In this document: piece after piece, positions 53,134 to 63,400 of the stretch
Layout of the letters: each line of letters opens with the position of its first letter
How positions within the stretch are numbered: the first letter of the stretch is position 1
DNA from: Anaeramoeba flamelloides
Lineage: Eukaryota; Metamonada; Anaeramoebidae
DNA length: 64,000 nucleotides
NCBI GenBank assembly: GCA_027625915.1
Contig: JANTQA010000032.1
Location: 10,292,001 to 10,356,000, forward strand
Direction of reading: 5' to 3'
Notes under the pieces: model-generated
Database searches by the model: none
What the model was told of the DNA's origin: nothing
What the model saw: only the letters and a program-made list of their open reading frames with translations
Made by a program: the position numbers and the translations under genes

Positions 53134-56130
53134 ATGTCTTACGAGAATAAAAAACAATACGAAGGACGAAGAAGAGGTGGAGAACGAAACTACAGGGAAA
53201 ATAACAATTACAATAATAGAAGACAAAGAGGTGGATATAACCAAAGAAGATCTGGATCAAGATACAACCCAGAAATACATGAAGTTATTGAATCCAATTA
53301 TGACGAAATACACGAAAGTTTTGATGACATGGGCCTAAAAGAAGACATTCTTCATGGAATTGTTTCTTATGGTTTTGAGTACCCTTCAAAAATTCAACAA
53401 AGTAAATTCCTTTTTGAAATTTTTCTCTCAAAAAAAAAATAGTTTCTCTTCCAAAAAAAAAAAAAAAAAAAAAAAAAATTTTCAGCAAAATTCAAATTAA
53501 GAAAAGAAGAAACTATTTTTAGATTTTCAAAACTTTCATTTTTTGGATTAACTTTTTCCAATTTTTTTTTTACTTTTTGATTTTTATTTGCAAAAAAAAA
53601 TTTTGAATTAAAAATTTTAAAGAGGCCATTGTACCAATTGTTAAAGGAAGAGACGTCATTGCCCAAGCCCAGAGTGGAACTGGAAAAACTGCCACTTTTG
53701 CGATTGGAACGCTTGAAAGAATCGATCCAAAATTAAACAAAACACAAGCATTAATTCTTTCACCAACAAGGGAACTTGCCAAGCAAACAATGGAAGTTGT
53801 TAAGAATTTAGGAGAATTTTTGGGAACCAAAGTGCATTGCTGTATTGGAGGTGTCCCAATTGAAGTTGATATGCAAAAACTTCGAGAGGGGGTCCACATC
53901 GTCGTCGGAACACCTGGTAGAGTTATCCATATGATGGAAGAAAAAGTTTTAAAAACTAAGGACATCAAAACCTTTGTTCTTGATGAAGCTGACGAAATGC
54001 TTAGTCGAGGTTTTAAAGAAAAAATCTATGAAATCTTCCAAATTTTGGATTCTGAGGTACAAGTCGTTTTGTCGAGTGCTACAATGCCTACTGGCGTTCA
54101 TAAAGTAACATCCAAATTTATGAGAGATCCAATCAAAATTCTTGTTAAAAAAGAAGAACTGACACTTGAAGGTAACGAATTTAATTTTACTTTATGCTTT
54201 TATTCTTTTTTACTTTTTTCAGTAATTATTTTTTTTTTTTTTTTTTTTTTAATTGTTGGGGACAAAAAAAAAACCTTGCAAAAAAAGTGTGGATGAATTT
54301 TTTGTGAAATTTTAAAAATTTCATTGTTCACATCAGTAAAAATGATAAAAACCCACCATAAATTTTCAAAAGTAAATACTGGTATTTGAATTATAAATGG
54401 GAAAAATTTTTCACTTCCTTTTCGATATTTTTCTTTTTCCTTTTTTTAATTTCCTATTCTCAAACAAAGACACAAATTACAACCTGCCTCTTTGAGAACT
54501 CAATTTCTAAAAGAAAAATATGGGAAAGGAAGTGAAAATTTTTTCCCATTTATAATTCAAATACCAGTAACGATTCGAATGGGTAAACAAAACTTTTAAT
54601 ACCCCTATCATCTTATTTTAGATTCTCTTATTTTCAATTTCGACAATATAGTTCAAGTAGATTGTCTGTAAAAGTCAAATACTATTTTTGAAACTAAATC
54701 TTGTTAGAACCTGAAAATGAAGTTTTTCCAACTATTTTTTCTTTCTAATTTTAAACGTTATTTTTCAAAAAAAGTGTTTCTTGCTTTGGCAATTTGAATT
54801 TCATATCAAACCCTTTGAACATTTGATCCTTAATCTTGATATTTAATACTCTTTTTTTAAAAAAATAGTAAGTTTTCAGCTTCTACTAAGATTTACAATT
54901 AAAAATGGGAAAATACCATTTTTCCAATCTTCATAAGAATTTAGATTCAAATAATTCTATTTTTTGGGTTTTTGTTTTTTTATGTACTTTGATTTTAATA
55001 TTCATAATTTTTATTCTGGATATTAAAACTTTTTGGATTTAAAAAAACAAAAAAATATTGGATTTAAAAAAAAAAAAAGCACTTTTTGAAAAGCTGTTTT
55101 TAAAAAGTGAGGAATAAACATTTTCAAACGTGTTGCTTAAATTATTTGGTTCACTCGTTTAAAGCAGTTTAGGAAACACTTTTTAAAATTTGGAGTTCTC
55201 ACTTTTTTAAAGCTTCTTTCAGCAAAAACAAATTTAAAATTATCAAATTTTTCATTTTTTATTTTTTCTCATTTGATACTTGGATAAATGAACAATAAAT
55301 TATTTCGAAAAACTTCATCCACACTTTTTTGCGACTTTTTTTTGTTTTTCAAAAAAAAAATTGGAATCTAATACCCTATTGTTATTTGAATTTCATTAAT
55401 TTTATATTACAAGTTCCTCTTTTTAAATGGGGCTAATTATCCGGTAAATTTAAAAAAAATTATAACATTTTTATATAATTGTTATTCTTATTATTATTAT
55501 GATTCTTCTTATTTTTCTTTTTTTCCATCCCAAACGAAATTTAATTTTTTTATTTTTTCGATATTAAAACATTAAATTTTATCCATTTTTCTTTTATTAT
55601 TGTATATTTTTTTCTCTTAAATTTTATTACAATCTTCAATAGGTATTAAACAATTTTACATTGATGTTGAAAAAGAATCATGGAAATTCCAAACCTTAAT
55701 GGATCTTTATAAAGTCATCAATGTTACTCAAACAGTAATCTTTTGTAATACCAAAGAAATTGTTGAAGAACTCAAATATAAATTAAATGAAGAAGACTAT
55801 ACTGTTTCTTCCATCCATGGGGAAATGGATCAAGATAAAAGAAATTTAATTATGAAAGAATTTAGATCAGGCTCAAGTAGAATTTTGATCACTACTGATT
55901 TATTGGCTCGTGGTATTGATGTCCAACAAGTTTCTTTAGTAATTAACTACGATTTGCCTACAAACAGAGAAAATTATATCCATAGAATTGGTAGAGGTGG
56001 TCGATTTGGTAGAAAAGGTGTTGCAATCAATTTGATTACTAGTATGGATGTTGAAACCCTTAGAGATTTAGAAAAATTTTATGATACACAAGTCGAAGAA
56101 ATGCCAAATAATATCTTAGATTATCTATAA
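53134..56130 (+). CDS. eIF4A: eukaryotic translation initiation factor 4A (DEAD-box RNA helicase)
   Basis: Exons 53134-53401, 53623-54171 and 55643-56130 join in phase to 434 residues; junctions give PSKIQQKAIVP and LTLEGIKQFY. It unwinds mRNA 5' leaders within the eIF4F complex in the cytoplasm. Motifs: Q motif with [18 protein letters not shown] (105-112), Ia PTRELA (137-142), Ib TPGRV, II DEAD (210-213), III SAT (240-242), [35 protein letters not shown]; end [28 protein letters not shown] favours eIF4A over eIF4A-III, although the two are close. The first 45 residues are an Arg/Gly/Asn-rich extension ([21 protein letters not shown]) longer than usual. The ATG at 53134 is the first in frame. 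Introns are 221 bp and 1471 bp; the second is largely transposon. Confidence 0.95.
54281..55331. mobile_element. TIR element P in eIF4A intron 2
   Basis: AAAAAAAGTGTGGATGAATT at the left is inverted at the right end (TTCATCCACACTTTTTTGC), a TIR of about 25 bp. The inside carries a block related to element O (CATCAGTAAAAATGATAAAA; AGATTTACAATTAAAAATGG) and the family C copy 54377-54569. Non-coding; fills most of the intron. The terminus resembles family F (AAAAAAGTGTGG). Confidence 0.65.
54377..54569. mobile_element. foldback element, family C, best preserved copy
   Basis: TACTGGTATTTGAATTATAA and the next 40 bp recur in reverse at the right end with only a few differences, leaving a central spacer of about 75 bp. 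A strong hairpin is expected in DNA or RNA. Related copies are at 0.3, 26.7 and 31.0 kb. Confidence 0.8.
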
Positions 56131-56162
56131 ACTCGAACATATATTTTTTTTAATTCAAACTA

Positions 56163-56318
56163 TTTTTCAAAAATGTTGACTCATCTTTATAATGTTATCG
56201 GAAGTGGTTTTGTTAGGTTTTAATTCAAGATTCTTATCAAAATAAATTTTCAATTTTTAGATCAAGATCATTTTTTCTAATTTAGTAAAATACTCATTTT
56301 TGTTTTTATTTGTTTTTT

Positions 56319-56352
<34 letters not shown>

Positions 56353-56965
56353 TCAAAGTCAATTAAAAAGATCATGTGTAAAGAAAAAAAAATAAGAAAT
56401 CTTAGAAAATACAAATAAACATTAAGTAAACTTTCGACTATGTAATGTCTTTTAAATTTTAGAAATTTATTAAAAAAATTTTTTTGTCAACCTTTTTTTC
56501 AGTGAAAGTTGAGTAATAAAAAATCTGTAAGGCTCAATTCCAAAAATTGTGACTCACTTTTTTTTCGTTTTTGGTTTTATTATTTTTAATTTTTAGAATA
56601 TCAGGTCTTTGTATGATTAGAATAATTAATTCGCAAACTCAAAGAAGTTAATTTTTCATTTAAAGTTATTGAGTAGTTACAAAAATATGTGATTATTTCC
56701 AGGGATTAATTACTAAAAAATTTTGATTTTGGATTAAATGAAAAATTTAGATCCACATCTTATCTGCTTTTAAAAGTTTTTATATCTGTTTTTTTATTTG
56801 AGAAACAATGGTTTTTTATTCTATTAGTAAAATCGGAATGGTTATAATAATTAAAAAGTGAATTATTAATAAGATTTAATAATTAGGCGCTCTTTAATAC
56901 TAAACGATAATAAACTGTTTTTTCAATATATTTTTTCAGGTTAGTTCCAGCATTTGAAAATAATA
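56163..56965 (-). mobile_element. non-autonomous TIR element, family A, 3' of eIF4A
   Basis: TTTTTCAAAAATGTTGACTC at 56163 is the right end of the family read in reverse. TTCCAAAAATTGTGACTCAC near 56540 is the internal reversed terminus. AAAGTGAATTATTAATAAG through ATTTTTTCAGGTTAGTTCCA near 56950 is the left end. It is about 150 bp longer than other copies, so something is inserted. It starts 33 bp after the eIF4A stop codon and could supply the 3' end of the transcript. Confidence 0.65.
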
Positions 56966-57947
56966 TTTTTGATTAGAATGTGTCGATTTGGGCAAAAAAA
57001 AAAAAATAATGTAAATAGAAAATTGATTTCTAAAAGAAATTTGACAAATTTAGAACTTAAATAAAATAATTTAAGTAATTTATTAGATTTAATTTTCCAC
57101 CTTGATGAAAGTGTTTTTAATACGTAATTTTTTTTTTTTTTGAGTTACTGATACTAATTTAAAAATAAAATGAGAATATGACTCTGATTGTTAACTAAAA
57201 AACAACAATGAAAAAAATTGATATTTTGAGAAAAAAGAATTAATGTTATACACTAAAACTCACATTTAAATTATTGTGAATTAATAATTTGAACACAACT
57301 GTGTTTTTTTTTTTTTTTTGAAGCGGGGATCTTTTGGGAATTTTTTATGACCACTTATAGTTTTTTTTTCATTTTTTTTCATTTCTCATGTAGTTAGATT
57401 AGTCAAAGGATACAATACAATACCAACTTTGGTTAATATACAGACCATTTCCAAACAACCAAAAATAGTATGAATTTTATTGAAATCAATTTTTTACATA
57501 AAGTAAACAATTTTTTTCAATTGAAAAGGTTTAAATAATAAAAATATATAATAATAAAAGATTTATATATTATTTCAATAATCTTAGTATTATTGATTGA
57601 GAATTTTTTTAAAAACATCCTTTGTTATTAATTACCTTTTTTACCATTTAGAAATGAAATAATTATTTTTATTAATTGAATTAAGTTTTACTAATAAGGC
57701 CTGTCATTTTTTAGAAGATTTAATGAATTTTTTTTTTTTTTTTTGGTTTTTTAAATCGATTATTTTCTAATAAATTTATTTTGTTTTTTTTTGTTTTTTG
57801 AATTTTAATAAATGAAACTTCATATCTCTTATTTATTAATAATATTTATTTATTCATAAAGATCCTGTAGTTTTTTTTAAATTGACTTTTTTCAATCAAA
57901 AGAATTGTTAACCAACAGGAGCATTTTATATGGTGAATGTATGCCTT
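56966..57947. other. gene-free AT-rich stretch
   Basis: Only homopolymers and filler frames. A GC-richer spot (TGAAGCGGGGATCTTTTGGG, 57320) stands alone. Confidence 0.5.
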
Positions 57948-58005
57948 TGGTTGACAGCCAGGGGCGGGATAAACCGAAAGAAATTGGCCCAACCTTCTTC
58001 CAATA
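57948..58005 (+). repeat. GC-rich block, family Q, copy 2
   Basis: ACAGCCAGGGGCGGGATAAA then CCGAAAG..TTGGCCCAACCTTC. Similar to 30450-30512. It sits 40 bp before a family B MITE. ORFs of 63 and 83 codons crossing here on both strands also run through the MITE and are not believed. Confidence 0.35.
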
Positions 58006-58043
58006 ATAAACAAAAAATCCATTTTGTTATATTATCCCATTTA

Positions 58044-58240
58044 CAGTCAGTTTCACTTTTAAGGCACAAACTTTCAACGGAATTTAAGGCACAAAAAAAT
58101 CTCAAATTAAGGCACAAAATTTGGAATTTTATTTTTTACAATTTATTTTTACTAGAAATTGAATTTTGTGCTTTAATTTGAGATTTTCATTGTGCCTTAA
58201 ATTTCGTTGAAAGTTTGTGCCTTAAAAGTGAAACTGACGG
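58044..58240. mobile_element. MITE, family B, copy 4
   Basis: CAGTCAGTTTCACTTTTAAG on the left and CTTAAAAGTGAAACTGACGG on the right, flanked by TA on both sides; 197 bp palindrome. Confidence 0.85.
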
Positions 58241-58439
58241 TATATAATTAAACCCGAGAAGTAACCTAACTTTATCAACTTTTGTGAGCTGAGTTTTCAT
58301 TTTTAAAAGAATTCTCTTTTTCGAATTAAATATTCAATAAATATTTATTCTTTTTGGTTTTGATTTTTGGAGCCAAAACAAAAAATTTTATTGAAATGTA
58401 ACTTTTAGTAATTTCTAGGATTTTGATAAACAAATACAA

Positions 58440-59040
58440 TTTTAATTTTTAACTTGTTTTCAAAATAAAAAATAAATCAAATATTGGATTCCATTGAAGA
58501 TCAAAAAAAAAATGATCTTTTATTTTATTGTTAATAATTTATTAAATTTCTTGAAATTTCGAAGATTAAACAATCTTTTTTTAAAACTATCAAGATTATA
58601 AAAAAAGGGTGATTATTTAAAATAGTTTATTTGAGAATATTTCTTAATATTTTTTTATTAGAATTATTAAATTCAATTCGATTTTACATTTTAAAAATCT
58701 TTTAAAAATTGAGAAATATTAAAACACCCTATTACACTTTTAATCTTGATATTAATTTCAACCCACTGGAATATTTTAAATTGCGTTATTAATTATTGAG
58801 CAAAAAGAAACAAATTAAAAAGGTGTTTCTTAATTTGTTCAAAGTAGAATTTTCTAGGCTTCAAAAAAGTATTTTGGGAGATTTTTTAATTTAATCGTTT
58901 GGTAGTTTTTCTCATATTTTTTTTTTGTTCAGCAAAATGAAAAAAATAAATTCGGACAGTTCATTGAATAAAACAAATTATATTTGATTCAAGTTCAAAA
59001 CAGTTACAATTTTTTTGACATTAAATGATTTGAATTACGA
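58440..59040 (+). repeat. dispersed repeat, family G, copy 2
   Basis: Aligns with 34795-35415: CATTGAAGATCAAAAAAAAA, GCGTTATTAATTATTGAGCA, AAAGTATTTTGGGAGATTTT and TTCAGCAAAATGAAAAAAAT. Confidence 0.6.
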
Positions 59041-59134
59041 AGGGTTTTTTGTTAAAGTTTAGAATCATGATTTTATTTTTTTTGTAATTTAAGAATCTTT
59101 TTCTGATTTCGGTTTAAAAATTGCTCTTTTCATT

Positions 59135-59520
59135 TCAGAAGTCGAATTTATATACTACAGTCAGTTTCACTTTAAGGCTCAAACTTGCTACAAAATTTAA
59201 GGCACAAAAAAATCTCAAATTAAGGCATAAAATTTGGAATTTTTTTTTTTACAATTTATTTTACTAGAATCTCAATTTTGTGCCTTAATTTGAGATTTTT
59301 TGTTTTCCTTAAATTTCGTTGCAATTTTTTCCTTAAAAGTGGAACTGATTGTATTTATTCCCAGGACATTAATGATTTCTTTCTTCTTCAAAGGAAATTA
59401 ATTTTGTTTGAAATAATTTCAAAATATGTTAAACTTTTTCAAAATTGGGAAAAAAATGACACTTTAAAAACATAATTCCTTTCCGAAAATCGAATTAAAA
59501 GTAAGTTTGAATATGTCGTA
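59135..59520 (+). other. exon-like block X, copy 2, split by a MITE
   Basis: It begins after TTTTCATTTCAG and ends AATTAAAA|GTAAGT. Its frame QDINDFFLLQRKLILFEIIS then KYVKLFQN parallels copy 1 at 35446-35615. A family B MITE lies inside and a stop interrupts the frame, so this copy cannot be functional. Confidence 0.3.
59158..59351. mobile_element. MITE, family B, copy 5 (in block X)
   Basis: CAGTCAGTTTCACTTTAAGG and CTTAAAAGTGGAACTGATTG with TA on both sides; about 194 bp. Confidence 0.85.
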
Positions 59521-59599
59521 CTCATAATTTTTACAACATTTTTCAATTTCTAGATGTAAATTATTTTTATTTTTAGCTATTAGATTTACTGGTGCACTT

Positions 59600-59835
59600 T
59601 TTATAAACTAAAATTTATAATAAATGACCCAATTTTTTTTCAATTTTTTTTTTAATTTTTTTTATTTTATTTTTAGATGAATAACAAATATTTCTAATCT
59701 ATTGAACGAATATTAAAATAATTTTTTTTTTTTTATTATAATAGATAACATAATTTATAAAAATATATTTATTTTCAAAATTTGATTTTTAATGGGTCAA
59801 TGATTTTGAAATATAGTTTATTTTTCAAGAACAGT
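59600..59835 (-). repeat. family F fragment (reverse)
   Basis: TTATAATAAATGACCCAATT, AACAAATATTTCTAATCTAT and GGGTCAATGATTTTGAAATA are reverse complements of 38735-39125 in the longer F copy, without the MITE that interrupts that copy. It is thus an empty-site witness for the family B insertion at 38806. Confidence 0.5.
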
Positions 59836-60041
59836 AAGGTATAAATTCAAGAAAATAAATGAAATTTAATAACTTTACATTTGTTATATTATCTAAATCA
59901 AGTAAAATCTTGAGTTTAGATTTCCCAATAAAAAATTATATTAACAAATTAAAAGCAAAAATTAAACTTTGATATTTCAAGTGCAAATATTTCCTTTGTG
60001 TGGACACTTTGTAACTTGAACATAAAATTGTGTATTTACTA

Positions 60042-60300
60042 TTATTTTCCAATTAAAAAATGAAAATTTTTAGTTCACTTTCCAAAATATTTTCCTAGTT
60101 TATAAGTCGAAAGAAAATCCAAAGATCTTTACAACATCTTTTAGAAATGATATTTTTATACAATAAATTAAACTTCCTGAGTTCACTCTAAGACAAAATT
60201 TTTATTCTGCTAATTTGATTGTCACAGTAATAATTAATATTAATTTTGGAAATTGAAATAAAAATTTTCATTTATTAATTGGAAACTAATAGTAATAAAA
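60042..60300 (+). repeat. dispersed repeat, family J, copy 2
   Basis: Aligns with 1530-1795 throughout. It ends about 200 bp upstream of the Raptor ATG, so any core promoter lies downstream of it or within it. Confidence 0.55.
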
Positions 60301-60310
60301 AGTTTAACTT

Positions 60311-60382
60311 ATGGCAAAATCCAAAATCAACTCAAAGTCAGGAAATAAAAAAATCAAAGTTGAAGAAAAAATTAAAGGTTAA
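60311..60382 (+). CDS. 23-codon ORF upstream of Raptor (uORF or 5' exon)
   Basis: ATGGCAAAATCCAAAATCAA opens a frame MAKSKINSKSGNKKIKVEEK then IKG and TAA. It is less AT-extreme than the flanks. AAAG|GTTAATAAG near its end could be a donor, but joining it to the Raptor exon directly does not keep frame, so a translated upstream ORF in the leader is the simpler reading. Confidence 0.3.
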   Translation: MAKSKINSKSGNKKIKVEEKIKG

Positions 60383-60497
60383 TAAGGTTTTTGAAGAAAC
60401 AAATAAACATTGACTAGTAATAAAAACATTTCTTTTTAACACAATTTAGATCATATAACAAGATCAATCATTTTTTTAATTTTTTCTTTCCTTAAAA

Positions 60498-63400
60498 ATG
60501 GAGGAAAAATCAAAAAAACCATTTCCATTTGAAAAATCACAATATTATTTAAAATGGTTAACATCACCACATTCTAAGGATGAAAAATTAATCAAGAAAC
60601 CTAAAAGCAAGGTTCGTGAATGAAAAAAACAAAACTTATGATTTATCTTTTTGATTGATCAAACAGAAAAATAATAATTCAAAAATTTAACTTTTTTTTT
60701 TTTTTTCGTGAAAAAACAAAAAAACAAACAAAAAAACAAACAAAAAAACGATAAAAAAGACTCAAACCGAATTAGGAATTCTATGTACTTGTTTAAATTT
60801 AGGTATTAATCCACCAGATGTCGTCAAGCCAAACCCGTGCTCAACTTTAGAGTGTTGGGTTGATCCAAAACAATATTCCAAAAAAACAGCCTTACTTCAT
60901 ATTTTAACAAACCTTGAAAAGCAATTTAAAAGCTGTGAACCACGCTCGGAGTATATTGTGTCCTTAGATCCAACAATCTCAAAGTTAAAAAAGATCTGTA
61001 ACGTTCAAAGAAGAACAGAAAACAATGGGAGAATTTTCTTTTATTATAATGGGCATGGTGTACCAAGGCCTTCAAAAAAGGGTGAAATTTGGGTTTTCAA
61101 TGAAAACTATACACAATACATTCCTCTTTTAATTAAAGAATTAAAACTGTTGCTAGGCTTCCCTTCGATTTATGTTTTTGATTGTAATTATGCTGGCATT
61201 TTGGTTGACTCTTTTTTGGATTCTGGTCAGAGAAGAAAAAAGAATCAGAACAAACAACAAGAACAAGAACAAGAACAACAAAAAAAAAACCAAAATATGA
61301 AAAAAGACAACCAAAAACAAAAAAAAAACCAAAACCAAAACCAGAAACAAAAGCAAAAGCAAAAGCAAAAACAAAGTCAACAAGGGTTTGGACAGGAATT
61401 AACAAAAAACAAAATCTTGTCGAACATCGCCTTATTTTCATGTTCAAATTACGAAGATTTACCAACTGATCCCAAAATGCCTGCAGATTTATTTACTTCT
61501 TGTTTAACAACACCAATAAAAACAGCCTTAAGGTGGCACATTTGTTCCAAATTTAGTTCTGATACATTGCTAATGAATGTAAACTTGGAAACAATTGAAA
61601 ATATTCCAGGGAATTTAAATAAAAGCTCCACGGTATTAGGTGAACTCAAACAAATTTTTATTTCAATCACTGAGTGTATTGCCTGGAGCACTTTACCAAA
61701 TGATTTATTCCAAAAGCTGTATCGGCAAGATTTGTTAGTTGCCACTTTATTTCAAAATTATTTATTGGCAGAAAGGATCATGAAATCTTATAATTGCACA
61801 CCAGTTACCATCCCAGTTATTCCTGAAACATATAAACACGAATTATGGAACTCATGGGATTTTGTTGTTGACACTTGTTTGTCAAGAATTAATTCAAACC
61901 AAAATCAAAACCAAAGCCAAAGCCAATCTTTAATAAAAACAACGAATTTAAATTATCCATTTTATAAAAGCTTTCAATTAAATAACAAATTTAATTCAAA
62001 AAAACTTAATTCCTTCAATAATTTTAGATTCAATAAAAATTTTAATAATCAGAACAACAAGAACACCATTGCCACCTTGGCAAACAACCGCAACAACAAA
62101 AACAAAAACATTTATAATTTTAATAATCTTCTGGTTAACAATTTAAAAAATAATAAAAAAAATGAAAAGATCAATTTTCAAAAAAACAATTTGAATAACA
62201 ATTTAAATATTAAAAAAAAAATGAAAAAACAAAAATTTAAAAAAAAAAAAATGAGAAAAAAATTCAAAACTATGGACAATCAAAAAGAAAATGAAACCTT
62301 TCCAAAAAAAGACAAACAACATAAAAAGGAATTAAATCTAAAAAAAAACAAGAATAATCATTTAAAATCCAAGCAATACATAAAAACAAAAACCCTATTA
62401 TTTTTTGACGATCAATTAACAAGCTTTGAAGTTTGGATAAATTCTGGACTGAATAAAAAAACGGGAATCAATAAACTACCGATTCTGCTTCATACCATTT
62501 TAAACTCATTATATTCCCAAAGAACCTTTCTTTTGTTATCTAGATTTTTTGATTTGGGGAGATGGGCAATATCTGAAGCATTGAATGTGGGATTTTTACC
62601 ATATTTGAAAAAATTCTTCAAGCCTAATTATAAAATTTCCAAAAACTTATTCCCAAATATTATATTTTGTTGGGCAAAGACTATAGTGTTTTATCAACAG
62701 CAATATGATTTAACATCGATTTTAGATTCAAAATCGTATAAATTTTTTTTCAAAATTCTGACTTCGAAAGGTTTTGAAGATGAATTATATTCGTTGTCTG
62801 CCTTTGTTTTGGTGCAGATGCAGGATTCTTTCCATAAAATTAAAAACGATTGCCTAAGCTTGGGGCTATTGGATGTGTGCTATTCCAAATTGGACCATTC
62901 TTCACCGAATATCCGAAAATGGAATAGCTTTTGCATTGCCAAGCAATGCGAGAACTACCAGCGGGCCAAAAATAGAGCCATTCAGATAGGCATTCATAAA
63001 AAATTATTATCATTTTTAATTGAAGAAAAGAACCCGGAAATTAGATCAACATATGTTTATACCCTGGCTTCAATAATTGGAATTTCGAACCAAAAAGATG
63101 AGGATTTTGTGAAGGAGCGAAAATTGAAAATGGACAAAATAATCATTTTAAACGTTATATCCCATTGCATTAACGACGGGAGTTATTTAGTCAGGAACGA
63201 GTGTTTATTATTTTTAATAAAGGTAATTGTGTATTTTGAAGAAAATATTAAATTAATAATCAGGATTGGAGAAAAAAGTAGACTTAATAACGATTATGAA
63301 GAGCAGAGATTTTGGAAATTATGGGGCTTCCAATATCGAAAAATCATTGAAAAACTTGGAAAAATCGTCCATAATGTTAAAAAAAAAAAAAACCCAATCA

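Noticed and set aside
53570-53968. 132-codon minus-strand ORF over eIF4A exon 2
   Set aside because: Antisense shadow of the conserved helicase core.
57926-58181. ORFs of 63 (-) and 83 (+) codons near 58 kb, one reading WANFFRFIPPLAVNQRHTF
   Set aside because: Both run through the family B MITE palindrome; coding look comes from the GC-rich Q block.
61133-61465. Minus-strand Phe/Val/Leu-rich ORFs over Raptor
   Set aside because: Antisense of the Gln/Asn/Lys tract; real coding is on the plus strand.
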